This document shows positions 8,431-17,220 of a DNA stretch of 64,000 nt, one piece after another. Below the pieces are notes generated by a model. It was not told the origin of the DNA. It was given only the letters and a program-made list of their open reading frames with translations, and made no database searches. The stretch is from SIG351 sp045627045 (lineage in GTDB: Bacteria > Bacillota > Clostridia > HGM11327): assembly GCA_045627045.1 (NCBI GenBank), contig JAZQMY010000005.1:1-64000 (forward strand), in the 5' to 3' direction. Numbering within the stretch: the stretch's first letter is position 1; every line of letters starts with the position of its first letter. The position numbers were made by a program, and so were the translations under genes.

Positions 8431-9708
8431 TCAGATGTTTGCAAGAGCCTGCTCGATATCGGCAATGAGGTCATCTGCGTTTTCAATTCCGCAGGAATAT
8501 CTTACGAGATCACTTGAAACGCCTGCGGCAAGCAATTCTTCATCTGTCATTTGTCTGTGTGTTGTGCTTGCCGGGTGGAGACAGCACGTTCTTGCGTCTG
8601 CAACGTGTGTTTCGATAGCGGCAACCTTGAGGTTCTTCATGAAGTTTGAAGCAGCCTCACGTCCACCCTTTACTCCGAAGCTGATGACACCGCAGGTGCC
8701 GTTAGGCATATATTTCTGAGCAAGAGGATAATATTTGTTAGACTCAAGTCCGGGATAGTTTACCCATGAAATTTTGTCGCTCGCTTCAAGATATTTTGCG
8801 ATTCTGAGTGCGTTCTGGCAGTGACGCTCCATTCTTACGTGGAGGCTTTCAAGTCCGAGATTGAGCATGAATGCGCTCTGGGGTGACTGAATCGAGCCGA
8901 GGTCACGCATGAGCTGAACTGTTGCTTTTGTGATGAATGCTCCTGCGATGCCGAAGCGCTCTGCATAGGTTACGCCGTGGTAGCTCTCATCCGGAGTGCA
9001 TAAGCCGGGGAACTTTTCGGGGTATTTTGTCCAGTCGAATTTACCTGAATCAACGATACATCCGCCGACTGCGGCACCGTGACCGTCCATATATTTTGTT
9101 GTGGAGTGAGTAACGATATCTGCGCCCCATTCAAAAGGACGGCAGTTGACAGGTGTAGCAAATGTATTGTCAACAATGAGCGGAACGCCGTGAGCGTGTG
9201 CGACCTTTGCAAATTTTTCAATATCAAGAACAGTAAGAGCCGGATTAGCGATAGTTTCGCCGAAAACTGCTTTTGTATTCGGTCTGAATGCGACGTTTAG
9301 CTCTTCCTCGGTGCAATCTGGAGAAACGAATGTAAAGTCAATTCCCATCTTCTTCATTGTAACAGAGAAGAGATTGAATGTTCCGCCGTATATGCTTGTT
9401 GAGGATACGATGTGATCTCCTGCAGATGCGATATTGAATGTTGCAAAGAAGTTTGCAGCCTGACCGGAGCCTGTGAGCATTGCTGCAGTGCCGCCCTCGA
9501 GCTGGCATATCTTTGCCGCTACGGTATCGCATGTGGGGTTCTGAAGTCTTGAATAGAAATATCCGCTTGCTTCAAGGTCAAATAATTTGCCCATCGCTTC
9601 GCTTGTATCATATTTGAATGTTGTGCTTTGAATGATCGGTATCTGGCGCGGTTCACCGTTCTTGGGAGAATAGCCGCCCTGAACACATAATGTTTCCTGT
9701 TTGCTCAT
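8431..9708 (-). CDS. metY: O-acetylhomoserine sulfhydrylase
   Basis: A 425-residue PLP enzyme of the Cys/Met metabolism family, which converts O-acetylhomoserine and sulfide to homocysteine. The PLP lysine is Lys205 in HSTTKYMDGHG; IVDNTFATP (178-186) and YSRLQNPT (52-59) are family motifs. The length of about 425 fits MetY rather than the ~380-residue MetB/MetC. It is first in the operon metY-metA-zinc ribbon with an AGGAG site 8 bases before ATG. The leader is short (about 20-25 bases) and carries no visible SAM riboswitch, so control is probably at the promoter or absent. Confidence 0.95.
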   Translation of the reverse strand: MSKQETLCVQGGYSPKNGEPRQIPIIQSTTFKYDTSEAMGKLFDLEASGYFYSRLQNPTCDTVAAKICQLEGGTAAMLTGSGQAANFFATFNIASAGDHIVSSTSIYGGTFNLFSVTMKKMGIDFTFVSPDCTEEELNVAFRPNTKAVFGETIANPALTVLDIEKFAKVAHAHGVPLIVDNTFATPVNCRPFEWGADIVTHSTTKYMDGHGAAVGGCIVDSGKFDWTKYPEKFPGLCTPDESYHGVTYAERFGIAGAFITKATVQLMRDLGSIQSPQSAFMLNLGLESLHVRMERHCQNALRIAKYLEASDKISWVNYPGLESNKYYPLAQKYMPNGTCGVISFGVKGGREAASNFMKNLKVAAIETHVADARTCCLHPASTTHRQMTDEELLAAGVSSDLVRYSCGIENADDLIADIEQALANI

Positions 9709-9740
9709 AATAGTGCTCCTCGTTTAATTGATTATTTATA

Positions 9741-9769
9741 ATTATATCACGAAAATGAATAAAAATCAA
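9741..9769 (-). promoter_or_regulatory. Promoter of the metY-metA operon
   Basis: Minus strand TTGATT (9764-9769), 17 bases, TATAAT (9741-9746). Confidence 0.75.
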
Positions 9770-9847
9770 TACTTCATATCAATAAACAGAAATGAATGAA
9801 GCGTGTTTGTCAATCTGAATAAAAAAGTAAAAAATATAAAAAATTTC

Positions 9848-9875
9848 TTGAAATTTTAACCTTTTGTGATATAAT
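9848..9875 (+). promoter_or_regulatory. Promoter of the Gfo/Idh gene
   Basis: TTGAAA (9848-9853), 16 bases, TATAAT (9870-9875), about 85 bases before the coding start. Confidence 0.65.
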
Positions 9876-9961
9876 AAAAGAGTAATTGAATATTACACAC
9901 AGACTATACATTTTGATCAGACGGTACGACTTTTGAATGTACCTATGGAATGGAGGCTAAT

Positions 9962-11032
9962 ATGAAGCATAGAGTTGGTTTTATCGGCTACGGCTCGATG
10001 GGAAGCAATTATCACTATCAGGTTGCAACAGACAGAAAAGATGCCTGTGATGATCTTGCACCGGTTGCGGTATATGATGTAAGAGAGAAGCAGAGAAAGC
10101 TTGCGGAATCAAGAGGACTTAAAGCATATGATAACGTTGAGGATTTCCTTGCAAGCGATGAATTCGATTTCGTAGTTGTTGCAACTCCTAATAATTTCCA
10201 CAAGGAAATGGTTATCAGAACATTGAAGGCAGGCAAGGATGTTCTTTGCGAAAAGCCTGTTGCGCTCTGTCTTGAGGATTTTGATGAGATGGTAGCAACT
10301 GCAAAGGAAACGGGAAAGCATTTCTTTGTTCATCAGAACCGTCGTAACGATACAGAATTCCTCCTTATCAAGCACGGCATTGAGACAGGCAGAGTTGGTA
10401 AGGTAAATACGATCGAGTCATGCATTTCAGGCGGATACATGGAGCAGTGGAGAACATTCAAGGACCATGGCGGCGGTATGCTTTACGATTGGGGCGTTCA
10501 TCTTATTGACCAGATGATAAGCCTTATCAAGAAGAAGCCTGTAAAGGTATATGCACACTGCATGAACGATTCTCTCAAGGAATGCGATCTTCGTTCTTAT
10601 GTTGAAATGACATTCGATGACGGCCTTATAGTCAACGTTATCGTTGCCGCAGGTGTAGAGCTTGCAACTCCGAGATTCACTGTTATCGGTGATATGGGTC
10701 AGCTTATCATTCAGCATAACTATGACAAGACAGGCACACTCCGCTATGCAAAGAGCACATATACGGAGCAGGCTCCTTTCACGGCTTATGGCCCGGACGG
10801 CGCTTACACACGTGAGATGGAGATGAAGAGATTCGATTTCCAGAAGGTTGAATTCCCGGATGACGGCTACAAGGTAACGCAGGACTGGGTAATTCAGTAC
10901 AAGCAGATATTTGATTGTATCGATCTCGGCACACCTATGCCGGTTCCACACGAGGAAGCAAGAATCGTTCTTGAGATTATTGAAGCAGCAAGAAAATCAT
11001 CTGAAACAGGAATGCCTGTATTTCTTAAGTAA
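9962..11032 (+). CDS. Gfo/Idh/MocA family NAD(P)-dependent oxidoreductase
   Basis: A 356-residue cytoplasmic dehydrogenase of the glucose-fructose oxidoreductase/inositol dehydrogenase family. The Rossmann motif GYGSMG starts at residue 9, the family Glu-Lys-Pro appears in CEKPVAL, and the C-terminal beta-sheet domain begins near residue 125. The ATG at 9962 follows GGAGG by 5 bases; an in-frame ATG at 9950 precedes that site and is unlikely. The substrate, probably a sugar, sugar acid or inositol, is unknown. It is monocistronic with its own promoter and terminator. Confidence 0.88.
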   Translation: MKHRVGFIGYGSMGSNYHYQVATDRKDACDDLAPVAVYDVREKQRKLAESRGLKAYDNVEDFLASDEFDFVVVATPNNFHKEMVIRTLKAGKDVLCEKPVALCLEDFDEMVATAKETGKHFFVHQNRRNDTEFLLIKHGIETGRVGKVNTIESCISGGYMEQWRTFKDHGGGMLYDWGVHLIDQMISLIKKKPVKVYAHCMNDSLKECDLRSYVEMTFDDGLIVNVIVAAGVELATPRFTVIGDMGQLIIQHNYDKTGTLRYAKSTYTEQAPFTAYGPDGAYTREMEMKRFDFQKVEFPDDGYKVTQDWVIQYKQIFDCIDLGTPMPVPHEEARIVLEIIEAARKSSETGMPVFLK

Positions 11033-11049
11033 AATAAAAGAAAATCATG

Positions 11050-11076
11050 AGCCGGACAAATTCTGTCCGGCTTTTT
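11050..11076 (+). terminator. Terminator of the Gfo/Idh gene
   Basis: AGCCGGACA-AATTC-TGTCCGGCT stem-loop followed by TTTTC. Confidence 0.88.
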
Positions 11077-11091
11077 CTGTATCCGTTTATA

Positions 11092-11127
11092 AAAAAGAAA
11101 GCGGCCCGGAGAATACTCCTGACCGCT
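11092..11127 (-). terminator. Terminator of the esterase gene
   Basis: On the minus strand an imperfect GCGG...AGGAG/CTCC...CCGC hairpin is followed by TTTCTTTTTT. Confidence 0.7.
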
Positions 11128-11149
11128 TTTGTTTGCGATTGAGAAAAAT

Positions 11150-12322
11150 TTATGCTCTTGAGAGAGTAAGAACCTGTTTATCCTGTCTTACTGTGAGAGA
11201 AGGCACTGTGATGTGACCTGTTTTATCTGCAATGATCTCAAATGAAGCATTACCGTATTTGCAGATTATTTTTTCATCCGGTGCAATGGTGAAATTCTGG
11301 ATCCTTCTGACGGTAACATCTGCAGTTGACTCGGCAGGCAATTGGCGGGATGTCTTTATTTCATCCGGGCTTGCAAGATGGATCTCCATTGAGAATGAAT
11401 CCTTCGTGTCTTCGATATTGCTGAATCTGAAGAATGCGTTCACCTGACCTGAAACGTCTGAATCCCTGTGATCGGGCCAAGGAATCATATCATCTGTTGA
11501 AGCGTTCGTGAATGCGGGATAAGCTTCGTTTTTTCTTAACTTCAGTGCATCAAATGTCAGAACAAGGTCATTTACCTTGCGGATGGCATCAAGATTGTTT
11601 GCGTGACCGTATGTGCCGAAATAACCTACAAGTGCATATTTTTCCTTTTTCATGCCCTCATAGAGCTTCTCATGGCCTGTTGACCAGTCATCGTTCTGGG
11701 CTGAATAGTCGACAACAAGCGGCGGCTCGGGGATTGAAAAGCCCTCCGGCTTTTCTCTTCCGAGAAGACAACGGTCGCATATATGTTCAACTCCGGCAGG
11801 CACATTGGCGATTATTGCGCTGAATATATCACCGCGTCTGAAGGCAATGCCCAGAGCACCGCTTCCGCCCATTGAGTTTCCTACGGCGAATACTGCGTTC
11901 TTATCGATTGGGTATGAATCGATAACGTGCTCTATTGTATCGTTGCAGCGGCGCTCGACCGGCTGTAATTCAGTGCCGTGATGCGATTTGTCGCAACAGT
12001 TGAGTGCATCAACTCCGCCCCACCACCAGTCATTTTCTGCGTTGAAGCGGCAATCAAGATAGAGAGCATACATATTTTCCGGAGCATGGTAAATATCGTG
12101 GTTTCCCTCGTAAGGCGTGCATCCCAAGGTGGAGTAGAGGTCATGTCCTGCGGAATGGAATACCACATACAGAGGATATTTTTCTCCTGCAGCTTCGTTC
12201 TTTGGATGAAGAACTGCAAATGAGTCTGTCTGAGGTTTTTTATAGCCGTACTCGGCGCCGGATTCGTGATGGAACCATTCAACAAATCTTCCGTTTATAT
12301 AACTGTCTTTCTGAATATTCAT
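11150..12322 (-). CDS. Alpha/beta-hydrolase, putative intracellular esterase
   Basis: A 390-residue soluble protein without signal peptide. The nucleophile elbow GNSMGG (148-153, Ser150) and the preceding HSAGHD oxyanion-type loop (56-61) place it among esterases of the CE1-like/prolyl-oligopeptidase-like type. After the hydrolase core there is a C-terminal beta-rich domain (about 280-390). The ATG at 12320-12322 has AGGAGAG upstream; an earlier ATG at 12340 is before that site. Together with the nearby Gfo/Idh, phosphoesterase and GH29-like genes it could act on sugar esters inside the cell, but this is inference. Confidence 0.75.
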   Translation of the reverse strand: MNIQKDSYINGRFVEWFHHESGAEYGYKKPQTDSFAVLHPKNEAAGEKYPLYVVFHSAGHDLYSTLGCTPYEGNHDIYHAPENMYALYLDCRFNAENDWWWGGVDALNCCDKSHHGTELQPVERRCNDTIEHVIDSYPIDKNAVFAVGNSMGGSGALGIAFRRGDIFSAIIANVPAGVEHICDRCLLGREKPEGFSIPEPPLVVDYSAQNDDWSTGHEKLYEGMKKEKYALVGYFGTYGHANNLDAIRKVNDLVLTFDALKLRKNEAYPAFTNASTDDMIPWPDHRDSDVSGQVNAFFRFSNIEDTKDSFSMEIHLASPDEIKTSRQLPAESTADVTVRRIQNFTIAPDEKIICKYGNASFEIIADKTGHITVPSLTVRQDKQVLTLSRA

Positions 12323-12353
12323 ATTTCTCTCCTGAATCATAAATAATGCTATA

Positions 12354-12382
12354 ATTATAGACTAATGAGATAATTTTGTCAA
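12354..12382 (-). promoter_or_regulatory. Promoter of the esterase gene
   Basis: Minus strand TTGACA (12377-12382), 17 bases, TATAAT (12354-12359), directly after the ABC exporter terminator. Confidence 0.88.
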
Positions 12383-12413
12383 TAAAAAACACAGAGTTTT
12401 TACACTCTGTGTT
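12383..12413 (-). terminator. Terminator of the ABC exporter gene
   Basis: AACACAGAGT/ACTCTGTGTT, 10-bp stem with a 6-base loop, then TTTTATT on the minus strand. Confidence 0.88.
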
Positions 12414-12420
12414 GACTTTT

Positions 12421-14268
12421 TTAATCATTGATAAACTGTGTATCGTCAAAGCTCTTTGTTGCCATGTCGCTGAGTGATTTCAGCTCATAGAACCTGCCCT
12501 TGAGCGCCATAAGCTCTTCATACGTGCCGCATTCTGCGATCTTACCATTTGACATAACGACTATTCTGTCGGCATTACGGATCGTTGAGAGCCTGTGAGC
12601 GACGATAAATGTCGTTCTGCCTTTTGTGACCTTTTCAATGGCCTTTTGAACGTGATACTCTGATACATTGTCGAGTGCAGATGTTGCTTCGTCGAGAATG
12701 AGAATTGAAGGATCTCTTATAAGAGCACGGGCAATGGTGATTCTCTGACGCTGACCGCCTGAAAGCTTGTCTCCCTCTTCGCCGACCTGAGTATCGATAC
12801 CGTTCGGAAGCTCGGGGAGGAACTCGGAAATGTTAGCCATTTCTATTGCCGCCTGAAGCTGTTCTTCGGTGTAATGATCCAGTCCATATGTAATATTTTC
12901 ACGGATCGTTCCGGGGAACAGAATACCATTCTGAGGTACTACCGAAATATGATGCCTGTAATCACGAATGTTGATCGTGTTAATATCCTCGTCATCTATC
13001 ATGACTGTACCTCGTGTGGCTCTCAGGAAGCCGATTATCATATTGATGACAGTTGTCTTGCCGGAGCCGGATGAACCTACAAACGCTATGCACTCGCCTT
13101 CCTTGACGTGCAGGTCAAAGTCTGTGACAACATTCACATCGGGGTTATCCGGGTAAGCGTAATCAACGTGATTGAAGTCGATTTTACCGTCGATTTCAGG
13201 CAGATCATAGCTGCCGTCCCTCTCGATATCGTCTGACGTCATAACCTCGGATACTGACTTGACACCCTCAAAGCCGGATACAACAGACGGGAATACGTTT
13301 ACGAGTGTGGAAACATTGCCGTTGATCTGTGCAAACAGAGACTGGTAAAGAACTACGTTTCCCGGTGTCATTTTGCCCTTCAATGCCATGATGGCACAGA
13401 GCACGAGACATGTACAGCTCAGGATGTTGCTTGTGATCCATATCCATGCACCGAAGTAAGCATTTATTCTGTCGGCTTCAAGACCGGCACGGGTAAGTCT
13501 GTTGATTCCGCTATCGAAGTTGTTCATTTCCTTATCTTCAAGTCCATGAGCTCTTGTTACGGGGAGCATACGGAGGATCGAAGTGAAAAGAGAAGAAACA
13601 TTTTCATTCTCGATACGGAAGGCTCTTGAACGCTTTGAAATGTACTTCGTGAATCCCTTGGCAATAATGATATTGAGCGGTACAACAAGGATGAAGAAGA
13701 GCGTCATCAGAGGTGAATTGTACAGAGAGATGCCGATTGAAACGATAAGTCCTATCATCGTTGTTGTGACGGTAACAACGAGAATAGAGATCAGGCTGTT
13801 TACCGAGTCGACATCACGGATAAACTTTGATTGAAGCTTGCCGGATTCCATCTGCTTGTGATATGTGATGGAAAGCTTCTGCAGCTTGCGTACAAGAGAG
13901 CAGCGTAGTCCTGCGGCTGAATTACGCAATATCTTGTTGCTCAATGTGGCGTACCAAAGATTGGTAGGAGAGTTCTGAACGAGAAGTATCAGGATTATAA
14001 GACCGTAAATGAGAACTCTTCTGATGCCTGCCGAAGGATCTTCGTCTGGCATGGATATTATATCGATAATTTCGGCAGTCAGAACAGGGATGACCCATAC
14101 AGCGATGTTTTTAACAATGTATGCTAATATTGATTCAAGGTATTGCCATTTGAATTCCTTCATAATATCATACATTATTCGTATGCTTTTCTTGTTTTCG
14201 TTTGGTTTATCACCGAAAACGTGGTCGTAATTCGGCTTTTTCAGTTCACTGTCTTTAAGCGTTTTCAT
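12421..14268 (-). CDS. ABC exporter half-transporter (fused permease and ATPase)
   Basis: A 615-residue type I ABC exporter half-molecule (MsbA/LmrA-like). The membrane domain covers about 40-340 with six helices; the ATPase has Walker A GSSGSGKT (398-405), signature LSGGQ, and Walker B ILILDEATSALD. A homodimer or a dimer with a partner coded elsewhere would pump lipids, drugs or peptides out. ATG at 14266-14268 follows AAGGAG; a longer frame from 14313 would overlap the leader. The gene is read from a strong promoter at 14355-14383 with an intrinsic terminator between promoter and gene, so attenuation is possible. Confidence 0.92.
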   Translation of the reverse strand: MKTLKDSELKKPNYDHVFGDKPNENKKSIRIMYDIMKEFKWQYLESILAYIVKNIAVWVIPVLTAEIIDIISMPDEDPSAGIRRVLIYGLIILILLVQNSPTNLWYATLSNKILRNSAAGLRCSLVRKLQKLSITYHKQMESGKLQSKFIRDVDSVNSLISILVVTVTTTMIGLIVSIGISLYNSPLMTLFFILVVPLNIIIAKGFTKYISKRSRAFRIENENVSSLFTSILRMLPVTRAHGLEDKEMNNFDSGINRLTRAGLEADRINAYFGAWIWITSNILSCTCLVLCAIMALKGKMTPGNVVLYQSLFAQINGNVSTLVNVFPSVVSGFEGVKSVSEVMTSDDIERDGSYDLPEIDGKIDFNHVDYAYPDNPDVNVVTDFDLHVKEGECIAFVGSSGSGKTTVINMIIGFLRATRGTVMIDDEDINTINIRDYRHHISVVPQNGILFPGTIRENITYGLDHYTEEQLQAAIEMANISEFLPELPNGIDTQVGEEGDKLSGGQRQRITIARALIRDPSILILDEATSALDNVSEYHVQKAIEKVTKGRTTFIVAHRLSTIRNADRIVVMSNGKIAECGTYEELMALKGRFYELKSLSDMATKSFDDTQFIND

Positions 14269-14300
14269 AAAACAGCTCCTTTCCGGAATTGTCAAAACAC

Positions 14301-14326
14301 AAAAAAGCCGCACGGAACGTACGGCT
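14301..14326 (-). terminator. Terminator-like hairpin in the ABC exporter leader
   Basis: AGCCGTACG/CGTGCGGCT, 9 bp with one G-U, followed by TTTTTT, only about 20 bases after the predicted transcription start and 33 bases before the start codon. It may instead end transcripts from the upstream phosphoesterase gene. Confidence 0.75.
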
Positions 14327-14354
14327 GATAATGTACCCTCTGAACAATGTGTTT

Positions 14355-14383
14355 ATTCTAACATATGGTATTTTATTTGTCAA
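14355..14383 (-). promoter_or_regulatory. Promoter of the ABC exporter
   Basis: Minus strand TTGACA (14378-14383), 17 bases, TAGAAT (14355-14360). Confidence 0.85.
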
Positions 14384-14456
14384 TAGATAGTTGTTGAAAA
14401 TAAAAAGAATTTATCGTGTTTTTGTATTTTTTGCAATCTGATGTCAAACGTGTTTT

Positions 14457-15671
14457 TTATACGTAGAATGGAAGCCTGAATTCAGCATAGCTTATCCACT
14501 TGCCGCGTTCAAATTCTCTTCCGCGAAGAATTATTCCGTCGCTGAAAACCTCAACGCAAAAGCCCTCTGAGCCCTTGTCCCAGCTGTCCTTGTCATTCCA
14601 GAGATAACCTACTGAAGCACAGTTGACAAAGGATGCATCGGCGCCATTTCCGTCTGTGACGGGGATGAGCGAGTCGAATTTCCAGTGCGTGTGACCTGTG
14701 AAGAGGATGACGTTCGGGTATTGAGCAAATAGACTTCGTAGCTGATCGTTCTGTATAACGTGACCGCCCCAACCTTGGTTTGCCAGTGTGCGCAGAGAGC
14801 CTGAAACAGTGTCAAGAAGCGGAGTATGCAGGAAAACAAAAGCCGGCTTGTGTTCCTCTTTTGCCTTATCCATTATTTCCTTCATCCATGCCTGCTCTTT
14901 TTCGTCAATATCAAGGCAGGTTGAAGCGGATACGGACGCCGTGTGAATAAAAGGTATTCCGTCAATATATTCACAATAGTAGGCACTCGGAGCTCCTGTG
15001 TAGTGAAGAAAATTTTCTACTGTGAGAGCGTAATCTTTAGGTGCCAATTCGTGATTGCCCAGAGTGTATTTCACGGGAATGGGCGCCGTGAGGAATTCCT
15101 TCTGTATGTTGCAGAGATTTTCCCATTGGTCGGCTCTTCCTGCATCTGCATTATCACCTACGGTGACGATCAGACGATGCTCAATAGGGTCTGATTTTGC
15201 AATAGCGGAAATATCGGCAAACATTTGTCGGTTATGATTATTCTGTGCTGTTCCGTCTTTATTTCCAGCGGCCTCTTCTTCTGATGTTACGTGAAGATCA
15301 GTGATAATCCAGAATTTCCAAAGCGGCTCGGGGCGAGGGGCAGAGGTGCTCTGAATATCAAGAACGAGCGGATTCGGACTGTGAGCTTTTCCGAGCTTTG
15401 CGAATATATACAATTTTGTGACATTGTCAGGCAAAAGTGTGCAGTCGGCAATATCTTTTTCGAATACTCCGGCGGGAAAGTGAGCGGCCTCCGTGAAGCC
15501 CTCAAGAATTCCGTTATCATTGCCGAAATAAGCGGCGTACTCAAGTGATTTTCCTGCACATTCATTTGGCGTGATTATTATTTTTCCTGCGGCAGTGCTG
15601 CTTCCTTTTCGGATGTATTCTGCTTTGACGGGTGAAACGAGTGTAGTGATTTCTTCATTATCAAAATTCAT
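14457..15671 (-). CDS. Calcineurin-like metallophosphoesterase
   Basis: A 404-residue protein with an N-terminal beta domain (about 1-115) and a two-metal phosphoesterase domain with D-x-H in ITDLHV, GDNAD, GNHE and GHTHW. It hydrolyses phosphomono- or diesters; the substrate is unknown. No signal peptide is visible. ATG at 15669-15671 has AGGGAG upstream; the longer frame to 15707 lacks a site. A second, unrelated-looking phosphoesterase lies at 47984-48970. Confidence 0.85.
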   Translation of the reverse strand: MNFDNEEITTLVSPVKAEYIRKGSSTAAGKIIITPNECAGKSLEYAAYFGNDNGILEGFTEAAHFPAGVFEKDIADCTLLPDNVTKLYIFAKLGKAHSPNPLVLDIQSTSAPRPEPLWKFWIITDLHVTSEEEAAGNKDGTAQNNHNRQMFADISAIAKSDPIEHRLIVTVGDNADAGRADQWENLCNIQKEFLTAPIPVKYTLGNHELAPKDYALTVENFLHYTGAPSAYYCEYIDGIPFIHTASVSASTCLDIDEKEQAWMKEIMDKAKEEHKPAFVFLHTPLLDTVSGSLRTLANQGWGGHVIQNDQLRSLFAQYPNVILFTGHTHWKFDSLIPVTDGNGADASFVNCASVGYLWNDKDSWDKGSEGFCVEVFSDGIILRGREFERGKWISYAEFRLPFYV

Positions 15672-15776
15672 CTGATTGTCTCCCTGTGATTTTAGGTTTA
15701 TAAACATTATAACATATTATAAAGAAAAAGAAGAAGTTTTTTAAGACAAAAAGAAAAACTTTTTTCACAAACGCTA

Positions 15777-15805
15777 TTGAAAAGAAACACTGAATGTGGT
15801 ATATT
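15777..15805 (+). promoter_or_regulatory. Promoter of the second Gfo/Idh gene
   Basis: TTGAAA (15777-15782), 17 bases, TATATT (15800-15805). Confidence 0.7.
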
Positions 15806-15855
15806 TATAGCGGAAACGGTATTCACAATGATAAACAACTCTGAGAGGAAATAAT

Positions 15856-16833
15856 ATGGGTATTTTTAGATTTGCAATAATGGGAGCAGGCGCTATTGCC
15901 GGCAGGTTCTGCCATGCAGTGAGCGAAATGGATAATTGCGTTGTAACGGCGGTGGCAAGCAAAAGCAAAGAGCGTGCAGATGACTTTGCAAGGAAGAATG
16001 GCGTGCCGTCGGCATATGCAAGCTATTCTGAAATGCTTGAAAAGGAAAAACCTGATTGCGTATATATTGCCACAACTCCCGACAGCCATTATTCACTTAC
16101 GATGCTCTGCATGAAGGCAGGTGTTCCGGTGCTTTGCGAGAAAGCGATGTTTGCAAACAGCAGGGATGCGGAGGACGCTTTTTCATATTCTGAAAAAAAC
16201 GGCATTTTCTGCATGGAAGCACTCTGGAGCAGATTCCTGCCTGCGAACAGAAAAGCGCTTGAGTGGATAAATGAGGGAAGAATAGGCAGACTTTCGTATA
16301 TGGATATCAAGGTAGGCTTCCGTGCACCGCAGAACAACGAGGTAAGATATTTGAATCCTGCACTTTGCGGCGGCGCATCTACCGACATTACCTGCTATGC
16401 GTATGAGCTTGCACGATTCTATGCAGACAGTACGGCAGGAAAGCCCGTAAAGAGCAGCGTGATTGCCAAGAAGGCAGAGAGCGGAGTAGATCTCTCCGAC
16501 CATGTGGTTCTTGTTTATCCCGATATGATAGCCACACTTTATACGTCGTTTGATACTGCACTTGAGGAGAACGCAACGATTTACGGAACGGAAGGAAAGA
16601 TAGTGATTCCTTATCCGCATTTTGCAAGCGAAGCCTTCCTGTATAATGACGGAAAAGTGACAGAGCATTTCAGGGACGGGAACAAATTTGATTCGTTCAG
16701 ATACGAGATAGAAGACGCTATGTCAAATATCAGGGCAGGAAATACCCAGAGCAAAACGGTGCCGCATGAGCTGACACTCGACTGTGCAAGGATTTTTGAT
16801 GCGGTGGCAGAGGAAATAAAAAAAGAATATTGA
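15856..16833 (+). CDS. Gfo/Idh/MocA family oxidoreductase (dihydrodiol dehydrogenase-like)
   Basis: A 325-residue NAD(P)-dependent dehydrogenase. The Rossmann loop is GAGAIAG and the family motif reads CEKAMFAN, with Ala in place of the usual Pro. The EKA form and the EALWSRFLP string resemble trans-1,2-dihydrobenzene-1,2-diol/xylose dehydrogenase-like members. It is monocistronic with a GAGAGGA ribosome site. The substrate cannot be named. Confidence 0.87.
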   Translation: MGIFRFAIMGAGAIAGRFCHAVSEMDNCVVTAVASKSKERADDFARKNGVPSAYASYSEMLEKEKPDCVYIATTPDSHYSLTMLCMKAGVPVLCEKAMFANSRDAEDAFSYSEKNGIFCMEALWSRFLPANRKALEWINEGRIGRLSYMDIKVGFRAPQNNEVRYLNPALCGGASTDITCYAYELARFYADSTAGKPVKSSVIAKKAESGVDLSDHVVLVYPDMIATLYTSFDTALEENATIYGTEGKIVIPYPHFASEAFLYNDGKVTEHFRDGNKFDSFRYEIEDAMSNIRAGNTQSKTVPHELTLDCARIFDAVAEEIKKEY

Positions 16834-16840
16834 GAAGAAA

Positions 16841-16874
16841 AAAGAGGTCGGATATCCGACCTCTTTGGCTTTTT
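16841..16874 (+). terminator. Terminator of the second Gfo/Idh gene
   Basis: A 26-base palindrome AAAGAGGTCGGAT and complement, then GGCTTTTT. Confidence 0.88.
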
Positions 16875-16900
16875 GAATCAAAATTGCGGGCTATAAATAT

Positions 16901-16931
16901 AAAAAAATAAGGCAATCGAATGATTGTCTTA
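16901..16931 (-). terminator. Terminator of the tRNA pair
   Basis: Minus strand TAAGACAATC-ATTC-GATTGCCTTA (one mismatch) followed by seven T. Confidence 0.8.
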
Positions 16932-16938
16932 AAAAGGA

Positions 16939-17016
<78 letters not shown>

Positions 17017-17023
17017 ATAGCTC

Positions 17024-17099
17024 TGGAGCCAATGACAAGGATTGAACTTGCGACCTGCAGTTTACGAAACTGCTGCTCTACCAACTGAGCTACATTGGC
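17024..17099 (-). tRNA. tRNA-Thr (anticodon CGT)
   Basis: 76 nt including CCA. Acceptor GCCAATG/CATTGGC, anticodon arm GCAGT-TTCGTAA-ACTGC, T arm GCAAG-TTCAATC-CTTGT. It lies 7 bases upstream of tRNA-Pro. Confidence 0.95.
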
Positions 17100-17220
17100 A
17101 TCGCTTACCACAACAGTGAATATTATACCACACATTCTCAAAAAAGGCAATACCTTTTTTGAAATATTTTGAAAAAATAAAAAGTACTTTTGGTATAAGC
17201 TGTCATGGCTTGCCGGTACA

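Noticed and set aside
9709..9770. SAM or T-box riboswitch before metY
   Set aside because: The predicted leader is only about 20-30 bases long and has none of the conserved boxes.
10427..10951. 174-residue open frame opposite the Gfo/Idh gene
   Set aside because: Antisense shadow, no start signal or recognisable motif.
14301..14350. T-box leader before the ABC exporter
   Set aside because: The string AGAGGGTAC looked T-box-like, but the AGGGTGGNACCGCG core is absent and the leader is far too short for a specifier stem.
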